DNA from: a candidate division WS1 bacterium
GTDB taxonomy: Bacteria > Armatimonadota > Zipacnadia > Zipacnadales > UBA5352
Direction: 5' to 3'
Assembly: GCA_003566775.1 (NCBI GenBank)
Contig: PXBW01000231.1
Span: forward strand, 1-40,797
Length of the DNA: 40,797 bases
Made by a program: the position numbers and the translations under genes. The number at the start of each line of letters is the position of its first letter. Position 1 is the stretch's first letter. Below are positions 16,737 to 25,471 of this stretch, piece by piece. Below the pieces are notes generated by a model. That model did not search any database and was not told where the DNA came from. It was given only the letters and a program-made list of their open reading frames with translations.

Positions 16737-17127
16737 TCTTCTCGTCCTCCTCCTGCCGGGTACCTGCGAACTCATGTACAGCATACCTCACTACGGGAGT
16801 GATGTTCATCGGGATTTCCCTGATTTCTGTGCTTGAAAACCATGAAAAAGGGGCTATCTGAGACCGTGCCCGGCAAGGGAGTCCTCGGAATCTCCGTGGA
16901 TACACTTGAGGAGTCCGGATGGTTATGGCGCGAGTGTGCAGTTGGATCTGCGGGTCGCGCCTGATAGGAGGCGTGGATTGCCGACCAATTCCGACGAGTC
17001 GGCGAGAACTTCTCATGGGGCCTTGACAGATCTACGCAGATCGATATAATGGCTGTGGCACTACAGGCAGTCGGCAGCCGGTTGCCGCCTGCCTTCAAGT
17101 CAATTCAGTCAGGGAGGCCTACGTCCC
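16737..17127. other. Intergenic region between the small membrane protein and glnA
   Basis: No further gene is supported in these roughly 390 bases. They hold the divergent control regions: a weak minus-strand promoter near 16766-16800 and the strong glnA promoter at 17023-17050. A GGGAGG ribosome site precedes glnA. Confidence 0.5.
17023..17050 (+). promoter_or_regulatory. glnA promoter with internal palindrome
   Basis: TTGACA (17023-17028) and TATAAT (17045-17050) are both perfect, with a 16-base spacer. The spacer contains GATCT-ACGC-AGATC (17029-17042), a 5-base inverted repeat placed where a repressor would block RNA polymerase. No GlnR-type TGTNAN7TNACA site was recognised, so any regulator is unknown. 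Confidence 0.85.
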
Positions 17128-18465
17128 ATGCACCAGCCAAGAACGTGCGAGGACGTTCTGCGAACGGTCAAGGACGAGAACATCAAGTTCGTTCGGTTCT
17201 GGTTCACCGACATTCTCGGCTTTCTCAAGAGCTTCGCCATCACCGACAACCAGCTTGAGTCGGCGTTCGAGGAGGGGATGGGCTTCGACGGCTCCTCCAT
17301 CCAGGGCTACGCGCGGATCGATGAGTCCGACATGGTCGCGCGGCCGGATCCGACCACCTTCTCCGTCCTGCCCTGGCGCCCGAATGATGGGGCCGGCGTT
17401 GCGCGCATGTTCTGCGACATTCTCACCCCCGCCGGGGAGCCGTACGAAGGCGATCCGCGCTGGGTGCTGAAACGGGCCCTTGCGCGCGCCGAGGCGATGG
17501 GATACTCGATGTTCGTTGGCCCCGAGCTTGAGTACTTCTACTTTCGCGATTCAGAGACGCCGCTGAAGTACCTTGATGCCGGTGGATATTTCGACCTCAC
17601 TCCGCTCGATGTGGCCTCCGACCTGCGGAGGGACACGATCCTGACGCTGGAGGAGATGGGAATTGAGGTCGAATACAGTCATCATGAGGTCGCGCCGAGT
17701 CAGCACGAGATCGATTTGCACTACGCGGAGGCGCTGCAGATGGCCGACATCGCGATGACCTACCGCCTGGCGGTGAAAGAGATCGCGATGAAGCACGGTG
17801 TTTACGCCACCTTCATGCCCAAGCCGATCGCGGGCGAGAACGGATCGGGGATGCACACGCACATCTCGCTCTTCCAGAACGGGCGCAACGCGTTCTTCGA
17901 CGCAGATGCGGAGTTCCACCTTTCGGAGGTAGCCCGCCGCTTCATCGCGGGCGTGCTGCGCCATGCGCGCGAGATCACGCTGGTGACGAATCAGTGGGTG
18001 AACTCGTACAAGCGGTTGGTGCCGGGCTACGAGGCGCCGGTGTACATTGCATGGGCCAGGCGGAATCGCTCTTCGCTGGTGCGCATCCCGATGTACAAGC
18101 CGGGTAAGGAGCAGGCGACCCGGATGGAGTTCCGCTGCCCTGATCCCGCGTGCAATCCCTATATGGCCTTCGCGGTGATGCTCGCGGCGGGCCTGAAGGG
18201 CATCGAGGAGGGCTACGAGCTTGCCGACCCCATCGAAGAGGACATCTTCGAGATGACACCGGCACAGCGAGCGGAGCGGGGCATCGAGGCGCTTCCGGGC
18301 AGCCTCGGTGAGGCGATCAGTGAGACGAGTGGCAGCGAGCTTGTGCGCAATGCGCTGGGCGATCACATCTTTGAGAAGTTCATCACGAACAAAGTAATCG
18401 AGTGGGACAATTATCGCGCCCACGTATCACAGTTCGAGCTTGACAATTACCTGACAATCCTGTAG
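17128..18465 (+). CDS. glnA: Glutamine synthetase type I (alpha-like)
   Basis: 445 aa, the shorter GSI-alpha size. It makes glutamine from glutamate, ammonia and ATP. The N-terminal beta-grasp region (FVRFWFTDILG) leads to the latch GMGFDGSSIQGYARI. Metal and substrate residues appear in GPELEYFYF, HHEVAPSQHEID, GSGMHTHISL and the RIPMYKP and RMEFRCPDPACNPY blocks. The region corresponding to the adenylylation loop reads EEDIFEM, with Phe in place of the modified Tyr of the GSI-beta enzymes, so adenylylation control is unlikely. A good GGGAGG site precedes the ATG. It heads a gene set encoding glutamate synthase, giving a complete GS-GOGAT cycle. Confidence 0.96.
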   Translation: MHQPRTCEDVLRTVKDENIKFVRFWFTDILGFLKSFAITDNQLESAFEEGMGFDGSSIQGYARIDESDMVARPDPTTFSVLPWRPNDGAGVARMFCDILTPAGEPYEGDPRWVLKRALARAEAMGYSMFVGPELEYFYFRDSETPLKYLDAGGYFDLTPLDVASDLRRDTILTLEEMGIEVEYSHHEVAPSQHEIDLHYAEALQMADIAMTYRLAVKEIAMKHGVYATFMPKPIAGENGSGMHTHISLFQNGRNAFFDADAEFHLSEVARRFIAGVLRHAREITLVTNQWVNSYKRLVPGYEAPVYIAWARRNRSSLVRIPMYKPGKEQATRMEFRCPDPACNPYMAFAVMLAAGLKGIEEGYELADPIEEDIFEMTPAQRAERGIEALPGSLGEAISETSGSELVRNALGDHIFEKFITNKVIEWDNYRAHVSQFELDNYLTIL

Positions 18466-18482
18466 CCTCAGCGCGTCAGCGT

Positions 18483-18520
18483 GCGAGGGCAATGGCCGTA
18501 TGAGAAGGAACCGCCCTCGC
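18483..18520 (+). terminator. Inverted repeat between glnA and the glutaminase subunit
   Basis: GCGAGGGC (18483-18490) and GCCCTCGC (18513-18520) are perfect arms 22 bases apart, followed by a pyrimidine-rich TTCCTTTCGTTC. It could act as an attenuator that sets glnA expression above the downstream genes. Confidence 0.45.
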
Positions 18521-18600
18521 TTCCTTTCGTTCTGCGGCCTCTGCGCGGCCTCTGCAGCGGAGTTCCTGCGCTCAGTGCAGCTTCAGATCGGGTGACAGTG

Positions 18601-19704
18601 ATGACGACAGCGACCAACCGCGTACTTCCGTTCAAAGACATGGGTGGATGCTCGATCTCGGGCATCATGGATCAGAGCGGTCGCCCCTTCAGCGGCGACG
18701 TCGTGATCCGCTCGATAGCCAACATGCACGAGCGCTCCAACGGCCTCGGCGGCGGCTTCGCCGCCTACGGCATCTTCCCCGACCGCGCCGACCAGTACTG
18801 CATGCAGCTTATGTTCGACACGCCGCAGGCGCAGGTGGAAACCGAGGCCCTGCTGGAGCAGCGCTGCATCGTGCATCACGCGGAGCCGATCCCGACCCGC
18901 CCGCACCCGAACATCTCCGGTGAACCGATCCTGCACCGTTACTTCGTGAACATCGAGCCGGACGCGAACCGGCCTTACATGGACGAGGACGACCTCGTGG
19001 TCGAACTGCACATGCAGATCAACATCGAGGTGATGGACGCCTTCGTGTTCTCGGCCGGCAAGGACATGGGCTGCTTCAAGGGCGTCGGCTACCCGGAGGA
19101 CATCGGCGAGTACTTCCGCCTCGACCAGTACGAGGGGTACACGTGGATCGCGCACGGGCGCTTCCCGACCAACACCACGGGCTGGTGGGGCGGCGCGCAT
19201 CCGTTCTCGGTGCTCGACTGGGCGATCGTGCATAACGGCGAGATCTCGTCCTACGGCATTAACAAGCGCTACCTCCGCGATTTCGGCTACGAGTGCACCC
19301 TGCAGACCGACACCGAGGTCATCGCGTACATGTTCGACGTGCTCATGCGCAAGCACGCCCTGCCGCTGGAGCTTGCCTGCAGAGCGATGGCGCCGCCGTT
19401 CTGGGATGAGATCGAGCGCATGCCCGAGGAGGAGCAGGTGCAGGCGAAGGCCGTTCGCGCGGTCTACGGTGGCGCGCTGCTCAACGGCCCCTTCGCGGTG
19501 GTGGTGGGCAGCACCGGGCGCATGATCGGCTTCTCGGACCGCACCAAGCTGCGCCCGCAGGTCTGCGCGCTCGGTGGAGAGCGCCTGTACATCTCGTCCG
19601 AGGAGGCCGCGATTCGCACCGTCTGTCCCGACCCGGACGTCGTCTGGCACCCCGATGGCGGCGAGCCGGTCGTCGGCCAACTGCACGCGGGCGTGCCTCA
19701 CTGA
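18601..19704 (+). CDS. Glutamate synthase glutaminase subunit (GltB1-like, class II amidotransferase)
   Basis: 367 aa. It corresponds to the N-terminal amidotransferase domain of bacterial GltB, which releases ammonia from glutamine. The likely catalytic cysteine is Cys17 in GGCSISGIMDQSGRPFSG, so the first 16 residues must be removed or the protein is matured as in other split GltB1 proteins. Further class II landmarks are HERSNGLGGGFAAYGIFP, WIAHGRFPTNT, HNGEISSYG and TDTEVIAY. ATG 18601 gives the family-like N-terminus, but its ribosome site is weak. An upstream GTG at 18481 would add 40 unrelated residues. It is followed by the FMN-domain gene after 48 bases. Confidence 0.9.
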   Translation: MTTATNRVLPFKDMGGCSISGIMDQSGRPFSGDVVIRSIANMHERSNGLGGGFAAYGIFPDRADQYCMQLMFDTPQAQVETEALLEQRCIVHHAEPIPTRPHPNISGEPILHRYFVNIEPDANRPYMDEDDLVVELHMQINIEVMDAFVFSAGKDMGCFKGVGYPEDIGEYFRLDQYEGYTWIAHGRFPTNTTGWWGGAHPFSVLDWAIVHNGEISSYGINKRYLRDFGYECTLQTDTEVIAYMFDVLMRKHALPLELACRAMAPPFWDEIERMPEEEQVQAKAVRAVYGGALLNGPFAVVVGSTGRMIGFSDRTKLRPQVCALGGERLYISSEEAAIRTVCPDPDVVWHPDGGEPVVGQLHAGVPH

Positions 19705-19752
19705 GCCTGCTGCCCCAGGCGCACCAGCAGCGCGAAAACGGGGGAGGCGCCG

Positions 19753-21303
19753 TTGCTCAATACTGACAACATTCGTTCCCGCCAGGAGAGGTCGGCCTTG
19801 CCTAAGTGGCTGGTTCAATCAGATTTCGTTGTAGATCGCGATGAGAGTCGCTGCATTCAGTGTGAGGTCTGCGCCAGACAGTGCGCCAACGAGGTGCATG
19901 AGCTTGACGCGGACATCATGGAGATGTTCAGCGAGAGCGAGCTTTGCGTGGGCTGCCACCGCTGCGTCTCCCTCTGCCCGACGAACGCCGTCTCCGTCCG
20001 TGAGGTGGAGCTTGACTTCCGCCCCAACTCCAACTGGACCGCGCCGATGATCCGCAATGTTTACAAGCAGGCGGAGCACGGCGGAGTGCTGCTCACGGGG
20101 ATGGGCAATCCCGAGGAGCTTCCTGTCTACTGGGACAGGATGCTGCTCAACGCATCGCAGGTGACGAATCCGTCCATCGACCCGTTGCGGGAGCCGATGG
20201 AGCTTCTCACGCACCTCGGCGAGAAGCCGCAGGCGCTGGAGTTCGATGAGAACGGGGCGCTGAAGACGCAGATCGCGCCGCAGCTTGAGCTTCATGTGCC
20301 GGTGATGTTCTCGGCGATGTCCTACGGATCGATCAGCTACCACGCCTCGATCGCGCTGGCGCAGGCCGCTCACGAGGTCGGCACCTACGCCAACACCGGC
20401 GAGGGTGGACTGCACGAGGACATCGCGGAGTACGCCGATAACATGATCGTGCAGGTGGCGTCCGGACGCTTCGGCGTGGACGCGGACTACCTCAACGCCG
20501 CGGCGGCGGTCGAGATCAAGATCGGTCAGGGCGCCAAGCCCGGGATCGGCGGCCACCTGCCCGGCGAGAAGGTGGACGCGGAGATCTCGGCCACGCGCAT
20601 GATTCCACAGGGGACCGACGCGCTCTCCCCCGCTCCCCACCATGATATCTACTCCATCGAGGACCTGCGCCAGCTTATCTTCGCCATCAAGGAGGCGACG
20701 CGCTATCGCAAGCCGGTGGGCGTGAAGATCGCGGCGGTGCATCACGTCGCGGCCATCGCCTCGGGCGCGGTGCGCGCGGGCGCGGACTTCGTGGCGATCG
20801 ATGGCTACAGAGGGGGCACCGGCGCGGCGCCGACGATGATCCGCGACAACGTCGGCATTCCGATCGAGTTCGCTACCGCCGCCGTCGACGCGCGACTGCG
20901 CGAGGAGGGCATTCGGCACGAGGCCTCACTGATCGTAGCGGGTTCCTTCCGCTGCGCGGCGGACGTGGTGAAGGCGATCGCGCTCGGCGCGGATGCCTGC
21001 TACATCGGCACCGCCGCGCTGGTCGCGATGGGCTGCCATCTCTGCCAGAAGTGTTACACCGGCAAGTGCAACTGGGGCATCGCTACCCAGGATCCGGCGC
21101 TGACCCGCCGCCTGAATCCGAACATCGCCACCAGGCGCCTGGTGAACGTCCTGGAAAGCTGGAGCCACGAGATCCAGGAGATCATGGGCGGGATGGGGAT
21201 CAACGCGATCGAGAGTCTGCGCGGCAATCGCGATCACATTCGCGGCGTGAACATGTCCGACCGGGAGCTTGCGATCCTGGGCATCAGCGCCGCGGGAGAG
21301 TAA
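19753..21303 (+). CDS. Glutamate synthase ferredoxin/FMN core subunit (GltB2-like)
   Basis: 516 aa from a TTG start preceded by GGGAGG at 7 bases. A second TTG at 19798, behind AGGAG, is an alternative that removes 15 residues. The N-terminus carries two 4Fe-4S motifs (CIQCEVCARQC and CVGCHRCVSLCP). The main body is the FMN-binding glutamate synthase barrel (Glu_synthase family), with GQGAKPGIGGHLPG, IDGYRGGTGAAPT and the cysteine cluster CHLCQKCYTGKC that binds a 3Fe-4S centre. It converts 2-oxoglutarate plus ammonia and electrons to glutamate, here as the archaeal-type split enzyme. It works with the neighbouring glutaminase, ferredoxin, oxidoreductase and GXGXG subunits. Confidence 0.94.
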   Translation: MLNTDNIRSRQERSALPKWLVQSDFVVDRDESRCIQCEVCARQCANEVHELDADIMEMFSESELCVGCHRCVSLCPTNAVSVREVELDFRPNSNWTAPMIRNVYKQAEHGGVLLTGMGNPEELPVYWDRMLLNASQVTNPSIDPLREPMELLTHLGEKPQALEFDENGALKTQIAPQLELHVPVMFSAMSYGSISYHASIALAQAAHEVGTYANTGEGGLHEDIAEYADNMIVQVASGRFGVDADYLNAAAAVEIKIGQGAKPGIGGHLPGEKVDAEISATRMIPQGTDALSPAPHHDIYSIEDLRQLIFAIKEATRYRKPVGVKIAAVHHVAAIASGAVRAGADFVAIDGYRGGTGAAPTMIRDNVGIPIEFATAAVDARLREEGIRHEASLIVAGSFRCAADVVKAIALGADACYIGTAALVAMGCHLCQKCYTGKCNWGIATQDPALTRRLNPNIATRRLVNVLESWSHEIQEIMGGMGINAIESLRGNRDHIRGVNMSDRELAILGISAAGE

Positions 21304-21329
21304 GGCGAAGCGGGAGAGAGCCCGACGGC

Positions 21330-21357
21330 GCACGGACAGGAGTGTCCGTGCCACGGA
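21330..21357. repeat. Dispersed palindromic repeat, copy 2
   Basis: Identical over 28 bases to 7162-7189: arms GCACGGACA/TGTCCGTGC, loop GGAG, then CACGGA. Here it sits between two genes of the glutamate synthase operon, so it is transcribed and would form an mRNA hairpin. Confidence 0.8.
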
Positions 21358-21398
21358 TTGTGCCGAACCGTTTACAGGCCGCATGGGAGCATCGAGCA

Positions 21399-21839
21399 AT
21401 GAAACGCATCATGATCCACGAGCAATACTGCGTCGGCTGCGGGCTGTGTGAGGTGCACTGCCTGGTACAGCACTCGCGGTCGAAGAAGATCATCAAGGCC
21501 TACCGCGAGCAGCGCGACGAGATCGTTCCCGCGGTGCAGGTGGAGCGCCTCGGCTACGAGTCCTTCGCCCTGCAGTGCCGCCACTGCGATGACGCCCTGT
21601 GCATCGAAGCGTGCATGACCGGGGCGCTTTACCGCGATCCGGAGACCGGCGCGGTGCTGTGTGATACCGACCGCTGCGTCGGCTGCTGGATGTGCATCAT
21701 GGTCTGCGACGCGGGCGCGATCCGGCCCGGCCCGGACGGAAAGATCGCCTCCAAGTGCGACCTGTGCAGCGGCGAGGAAGTCCCTGTCTGCGTCGAGAAC
21801 TGCCCCAACGAGGCGCTGGTGCTTGAAGATGAAGAGTGA
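21399..21839 (+). CDS. Poly-4Fe-4S ferredoxin subunit
   Basis: 146 aa with four cysteine groups: CVGCGLCEVHC (residues 11-21), CRHCDDALCIEAC, CVGCWMCIMVC and CDLCSGEEVPVCVENC. This is the pattern of HycB/DmsB-like four-cluster electron-transfer subunits. The ATG at 21399 has GGGAGC 9 bases upstream. Its position between the FMN core and the FAD oxidoreductase suggests it passes electrons from NAD(P)H to glutamate synthase. Its reading frame overlaps the next gene by 11 bases, implying translational coupling. Confidence 0.88.
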   Translation: MKRIMIHEQYCVGCGLCEVHCLVQHSRSKKIIKAYREQRDEIVPAVQVERLGYESFALQCRHCDDALCIEACMTGALYRDPETGAVLCDTDRCVGCWMCIMVCDAGAIRPGPDGKIASKCDLCSGEEVPVCVENCPNEALVLEDEE

Positions 21840-23112
21840 ATACCTGATCGTGGGCAACTCCGTGGCCGCCATCGCCGCCGTGAGCGGCATTCGCGAGGTG
21901 GACCCAGACGGCGAGATCACCCTCGTCGCGAAGGAAATGCATCACACGTACTCGCGCCCGCTCATCACCTACCTGCTGGGCGGGAAGGTGAATGAAGCGC
22001 AGATGCTCTACCGGCCCGAGGACTGGTATGAGCGGGCGAAGGTGAACACGCTGCTGGGCACCGAGGTGACCTCGGTCGATCCGGAGGCGCGGGCGGTGCA
22101 TACCGCCGACGGGCGGACGCTGGAGTACGAGAAACTGCTGCTTGCGGTGGGCGGGACACCGATCGTGCCCGGCGATGTCGCCGGCACGGATGCAGAGGGT
22201 GTCTTCACCTTCACCACGTGGGATGACGCGGAGGCGCTGCGCGCCTTCATCGAGGAGCGCGGCGTTCAATCCGCCGTCGTGGTCGGAGGCGGCCTGATCG
22301 GCCTCAAGTCCGTCGAGGCGCTGATCGCGCTGGGCATCGACACCACCGTGGTAGAGCTTGCCGACCGCATGCTCAGCGCCACCTTCGACGAGACCGCCTC
22401 GCGCCTGGCACAGAAGCGGCTGGCCGACGAGGGCGTCGAAGTGCGCTGCAGCACCACCACCTGCGAGATACTCGCGCAGGATGGCCGCGTCGTGGCAGCG
22501 CGCCTGACCGACGGCGACACCATCCCGTGCGAACTCGTGATCTTCGCCATCGGTGTGCTGCCGGATACCTCGATCGTCGAGGGCAGCGGTATCGAGACCG
22601 ATCGTGGCATAGTCGTCGATGATCAGATGCGCGCGAGCGCCGAGGGCGTCTACGCCGCCGGGGACGTCGCCCAGGCGCGCGAGCTAATCTGCGGTGAGAA
22701 GCGATGCATCGCGATCTTCCCCAACGCCTACCGGCAGGGCACGATCGCCGGGCGCAATATGGCCGGCGATGACGCCACCTGGCACGGCGGCCTGGTGATG
22801 AACGCGGTGAACGTCGTGGACCTGCCGACCATCTCCGTGGGCGTGACCGAGGCGCTCGACGGTGAATACGAGGAACTGATGCAGCTTGACGAAGATGCGT
22901 ACACTTACCGCAAGATCGTGCTGCACGGTGATCGGATCGTGGGCGCGGTGTTCGTGGGTGAGATCGAACGGGCCGGGATCGTGACCGGGCTTATCCGCGA
23001 GCAGGTCGATGTCTCCGCCTTCCGCGATCTGTTGCTTACCGATGAGTTCGGGCTGATCTCACTACCCAGGGACTATCGTGAGCAAGTTTTGTCCGGGACG
23101 GAGCGTAGATAA
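21829..23112 (+). CDS. FAD-dependent NAD(P)H oxidoreductase (glutamate synthase electron-input subunit)
   Basis: 427 aa pyridine nucleotide-disulfide oxidoreductase-like flavoprotein. The first dinucleotide-binding fold starts at MKSEYLIVGNSVAAIAAV. The second (NAD(P)-binding) fold is SAVVVGGGLIGLKSVEAL, and the FAD-binding AEGVYAAGDVAQA motif comes later. No CxxxxC redox disulfide is evident, so it is closer to NADH oxidase/rubredoxin reductase-type members. Placed between a ferredoxin and the GXGXG subunit, it most likely feeds electrons from NAD(P)H to the split glutamate synthase. Overlaps with both neighbours (11 bases upstream, 1 base downstream) support one translation unit. Confidence 0.88.
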   Translation: MKSEYLIVGNSVAAIAAVSGIREVDPDGEITLVAKEMHHTYSRPLITYLLGGKVNEAQMLYRPEDWYERAKVNTLLGTEVTSVDPEARAVHTADGRTLEYEKLLLAVGGTPIVPGDVAGTDAEGVFTFTTWDDAEALRAFIEERGVQSAVVVGGGLIGLKSVEALIALGIDTTVVELADRMLSATFDETASRLAQKRLADEGVEVRCSTTTCEILAQDGRVVAARLTDGDTIPCELVIFAIGVLPDTSIVEGSGIETDRGIVVDDQMRASAEGVYAAGDVAQARELICGEKRCIAIFPNAYRQGTIAGRNMAGDDATWHGGLVMNAVNVVDLPTISVGVTEALDGEYEELMQLDEDAYTYRKIVLHGDRIVGAVFVGEIERAGIVTGLIREQVDVSAFRDLLLTDEFGLISLPRDYREQVLSGTERR

Positions 23113-23843
23113 TGAGAATAGACGCAAGCGGGCTACATTATCGCGAACTCAATCAGATGATCCACGAGGCTGTCAATGATGGGGAATTCGAGTTATTCCT
23201 TGACAATGTGCTCGGACATCGTTACATTGGGACCGGACTGAAGTCCGGGGTGCGCATTGAGATAAGCGGTACACCGGGTAACGACCTCGCTGCCTTCATG
23301 GACGGCGCGGAGATCATTGTCAACTCTAACGCTCAGGATGGCACCGGTAATACGATGAACGCCGGGAGCATCGCGATTAGCGGCGATGCCGGCGATATCC
23401 TCGGTCACTCGATGCGCGGTGGCGCGATCTTCGTCGAGGGCCTGGTAGGATACCGCTGTGGCATTCACTGTAAGGCATACAGAGAGAGACTGCCGGTGAT
23501 AGTCGTTGGTACGACGGCGGGGGATTATCTCGGAGAGTACATGGGCGGCGGAGTCATTGTCGTCCTGAACCGAGAGAATGCCGATCGGTCGCCGGTGGGA
23601 CGCTATTGTGGCACTGGTATGCATGGAGGCATGATGTTTGTCCGCGGCGAGATCGAGGAATACCAGCTTGGGGCGGAGGTCGCCGTAGAGGAAGTCACTG
23701 GACAGGACGCGGAAATGCTCGAAGCAATCATCCTCGATTACTGTGCGACGTTCGACATCGATCCGGCACGATTCTCGACGGAAGACTTCGTGAAGCTCTA
23801 CCCGTGGAGCAGCCGACCCTACGGCAATCTCTACGCATACTGA
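23112..23843 (+). CDS. Glutamate synthase GXGXG-domain subunit (GltB3-like)
   Basis: 243 aa right-handed beta-helix domain equivalent to the C-terminal GXGXG region of GltB. Repeated turns such as GTPGNDLAAFMDGAEIIV, DAGDILGHSMRGGAIFVEG and TAGDYLGEYMGGGVIVVL are diagnostic. The domain is structural and helps assemble the complex. The start ATG shares its A with the previous gene's TAA stop. Base composition is noticeably lower in GC than the adjacent subunits (hand count of one line gives about 48%, against about 62% for a line of the FMN core). It ends only 6 bases from the convergent PAP2 gene. Confidence 0.92.
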   Translation: MRIDASGLHYRELNQMIHEAVNDGEFELFLDNVLGHRYIGTGLKSGVRIEISGTPGNDLAAFMDGAEIIVNSNAQDGTGNTMNAGSIAISGDAGDILGHSMRGGAIFVEGLVGYRCGIHCKAYRERLPVIVVGTTAGDYLGEYMGGGVIVVLNRENADRSPVGRYCGTGMHGGMMFVRGEIEEYQLGAEVAVEEVTGQDAEMLEAIILDYCATFDIDPARFSTEDFVKLYPWSSRPYGNLYAY

Positions 23844-23849
23844 ACAGGA

Positions 23850-25412
23850 TCAAACAGGTTTGTGCCCCGCGAGGGGCACTTCGGGGCGCGTCGCTTCCCC
23901 CTCGACGCGTCCCGCTTTCATTACACCTACATGGCCCCCGTTGACCGGCCTCAGTGTCAACGAACGCCACGGCGCAGGCTCGTGCCTCACCCCGAATTCC
24001 GAGCCTGTGGATGAGCTTACTGTGATCTCGGGTGTGGTGGCGGTCCGTTGCTCACCTTTCACGTGAGACGATCTCTGAGATCGTTGATCCGTGCCATCCG
24101 GTCTTCCGCTGTCTTCCGAGCGCCGTCCGCGAGCATCCGGTGGCGGCCAGATCGCAAGCACGAGCATTCCCGCCAGCACACCGATCAATCCGCCGACGAT
24201 GACGTCTGAGACGTAGTGGGCGTTCAGCACCACGCGCGTGAGTGCGATGAAGACGCCGAAACCATAGAGAGGCCACTTCAGACGCGGGAAGTACCCCGCC
24301 AGCACGACCGCAAACATGAAGGCGAAAGACGCGTGGCTCGATGGCATGCTCTGATGGCCGGCGCCCGGACCAAAGAAGAGCCATGGATCATCCATGTCGC
24401 GTGGCCGGGGGCGACCGATCAGCCACTTGAGACCCTCCGTGACCGAGGTCTGCACCGCGTAGCCAACCACCAGCGATCGCAGCATGAAACGCCAGCGCCA
24501 GCCCGCCGCAATCAGCGCGACGGCGAAGATCGCCGGGGCGACGTCCCACGTCCCCAGCAGTCTTCCAAGATGTCCCAGAGCCTGTATCGGCCGCGACTGG
24601 ACCGCGTCCGACTGCACCGGAGCACGCAACGGATCCAGATAGAAGATAGCAAGCACGGCGGCCGCGACGGTAAGGACGATGTAGAGCGTGATCAGCGCAT
24701 AGCGCCGACCGGCCTCGGCCCGATTCGTGAGAGCGTCCTTCTGGCGCCCCGGGGGACGACTCCGCTGCCGCTTCCGCCCGGCCGGTTCCTCCCGATTACG
24801 CTCTCTGACCGGCGGCCAGAAGTGAAGGGCGATAAGGCCCGTCACAACACCTATCACTGCGCCGACGATCACGTCCGAGACGAAGTGTGCGTGGTTGAGT
24901 ATGCGCGAGAGTGAGACGAAGACCGCGAAGCCGTAGGTCAGTGGACGCCAGCGTGGAAACCACTCGCCCACGATCACAGCAAACATGAAGCTGAAGGATG
25001 CGTGCCCCGATGGGAATGCGGCTCCCCCGCCGAAGCCGTGGAAGACGGACGCATCAGCGAGTTGATATGGGCGCGGACGGCCCGTGGCCGTCTTCATCCA
25101 TTCCACCACCGCGGTGCGCAGCAGGTAGGCGAAGGCCAGTGATTTGAGCAGCGGGCGCCAGTGCCTGTGCCCTGCTATCAGCACGATTGCTATGATCAGG
25201 GGGCCGAGCTGCCAGTTGCCCGCCCAGATGGCGATTCGGATTGCCCACTCCATGACAGGCCCCTCGGTCCACGCCATCTCGGCGTCGGCGGCCGGCTGAT
25301 CGACGTAGAGGAACGAGAAGTACGCTCCGATGAGCGCCAGTACCAGAACGAGCGCGATGATCTTCACACTGCGCTGATTGATCGCACGACCGTGGTCAGT
25401 GTTGCCGGCCAT
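23850..25412 (-). CDS. Fused double PAP2 phosphatase (membrane)
   Basis: 520 aa holding two type 2 phosphatidic acid phosphatase domains in tandem, each with several membrane helices. Domain 1 has K107-x6-RP, PSGH (134-137) and SR-x5-H-x3-D (169-180). Domain 2 has K329-x6-RP, PSSH (357-360) and TR-x5-H-x3-D (392-403). A basic linker (about 202-236) separates them, and the last 95 residues are a low-complexity, probably disordered tail. Such enzymes remove phosphate from lipid phosphates, for example undecaprenyl pyrophosphate or phosphatidic acid. The substitutions in domain 2 (Gly to Ser, Ser to Thr) are mild, so both sites may be active. The start has AGGAG 10 bases upstream. Confidence 0.9.
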   Translation of the reverse strand: MAGNTDHGRAINQRSVKIIALVLVLALIGAYFSFLYVDQPAADAEMAWTEGPVMEWAIRIAIWAGNWQLGPLIIAIVLIAGHRHWRPLLKSLAFAYLLRTAVVEWMKTATGRPRPYQLADASVFHGFGGGAAFPSGHASFSFMFAVIVGEWFPRWRPLTYGFAVFVSLSRILNHAHFVSDVIVGAVIGVVTGLIALHFWPPVRERNREEPAGRKRQRSRPPGRQKDALTNRAEAGRRYALITLYIVLTVAAAVLAIFYLDPLRAPVQSDAVQSRPIQALGHLGRLLGTWDVAPAIFAVALIAAGWRWRFMLRSLVVGYAVQTSVTEGLKWLIGRPRPRDMDDPWLFFGPGAGHQSMPSSHASFAFMFAVVLAGYFPRLKWPLYGFGVFIALTRVVLNAHYVSDVIVGGLIGVLAGMLVLAIWPPPDARGRRSEDSGRPDGTDQRSQRSSHVKGEQRTATTPEITVSSSTGSEFGVRHEPAPWRSLTLRPVNGGHVGVMKAGRVEGEATRPEVPLAGHKPV

Positions 25413-25471
25413 CTGTCGAAGTCTCCTGAAAACGCCGGGGGGTTAGCAGTACGATTGCCATCGTCATAGTA

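Noticed and set aside
23862-23879. Hairpin GTGCCCC-GCGA-GGGGCAC as terminator of the glutamate synthase operon
   Set aside because: It lies inside the coding end of the convergent PAP2 gene and has no T-run; at best a weak bidirectional signal.
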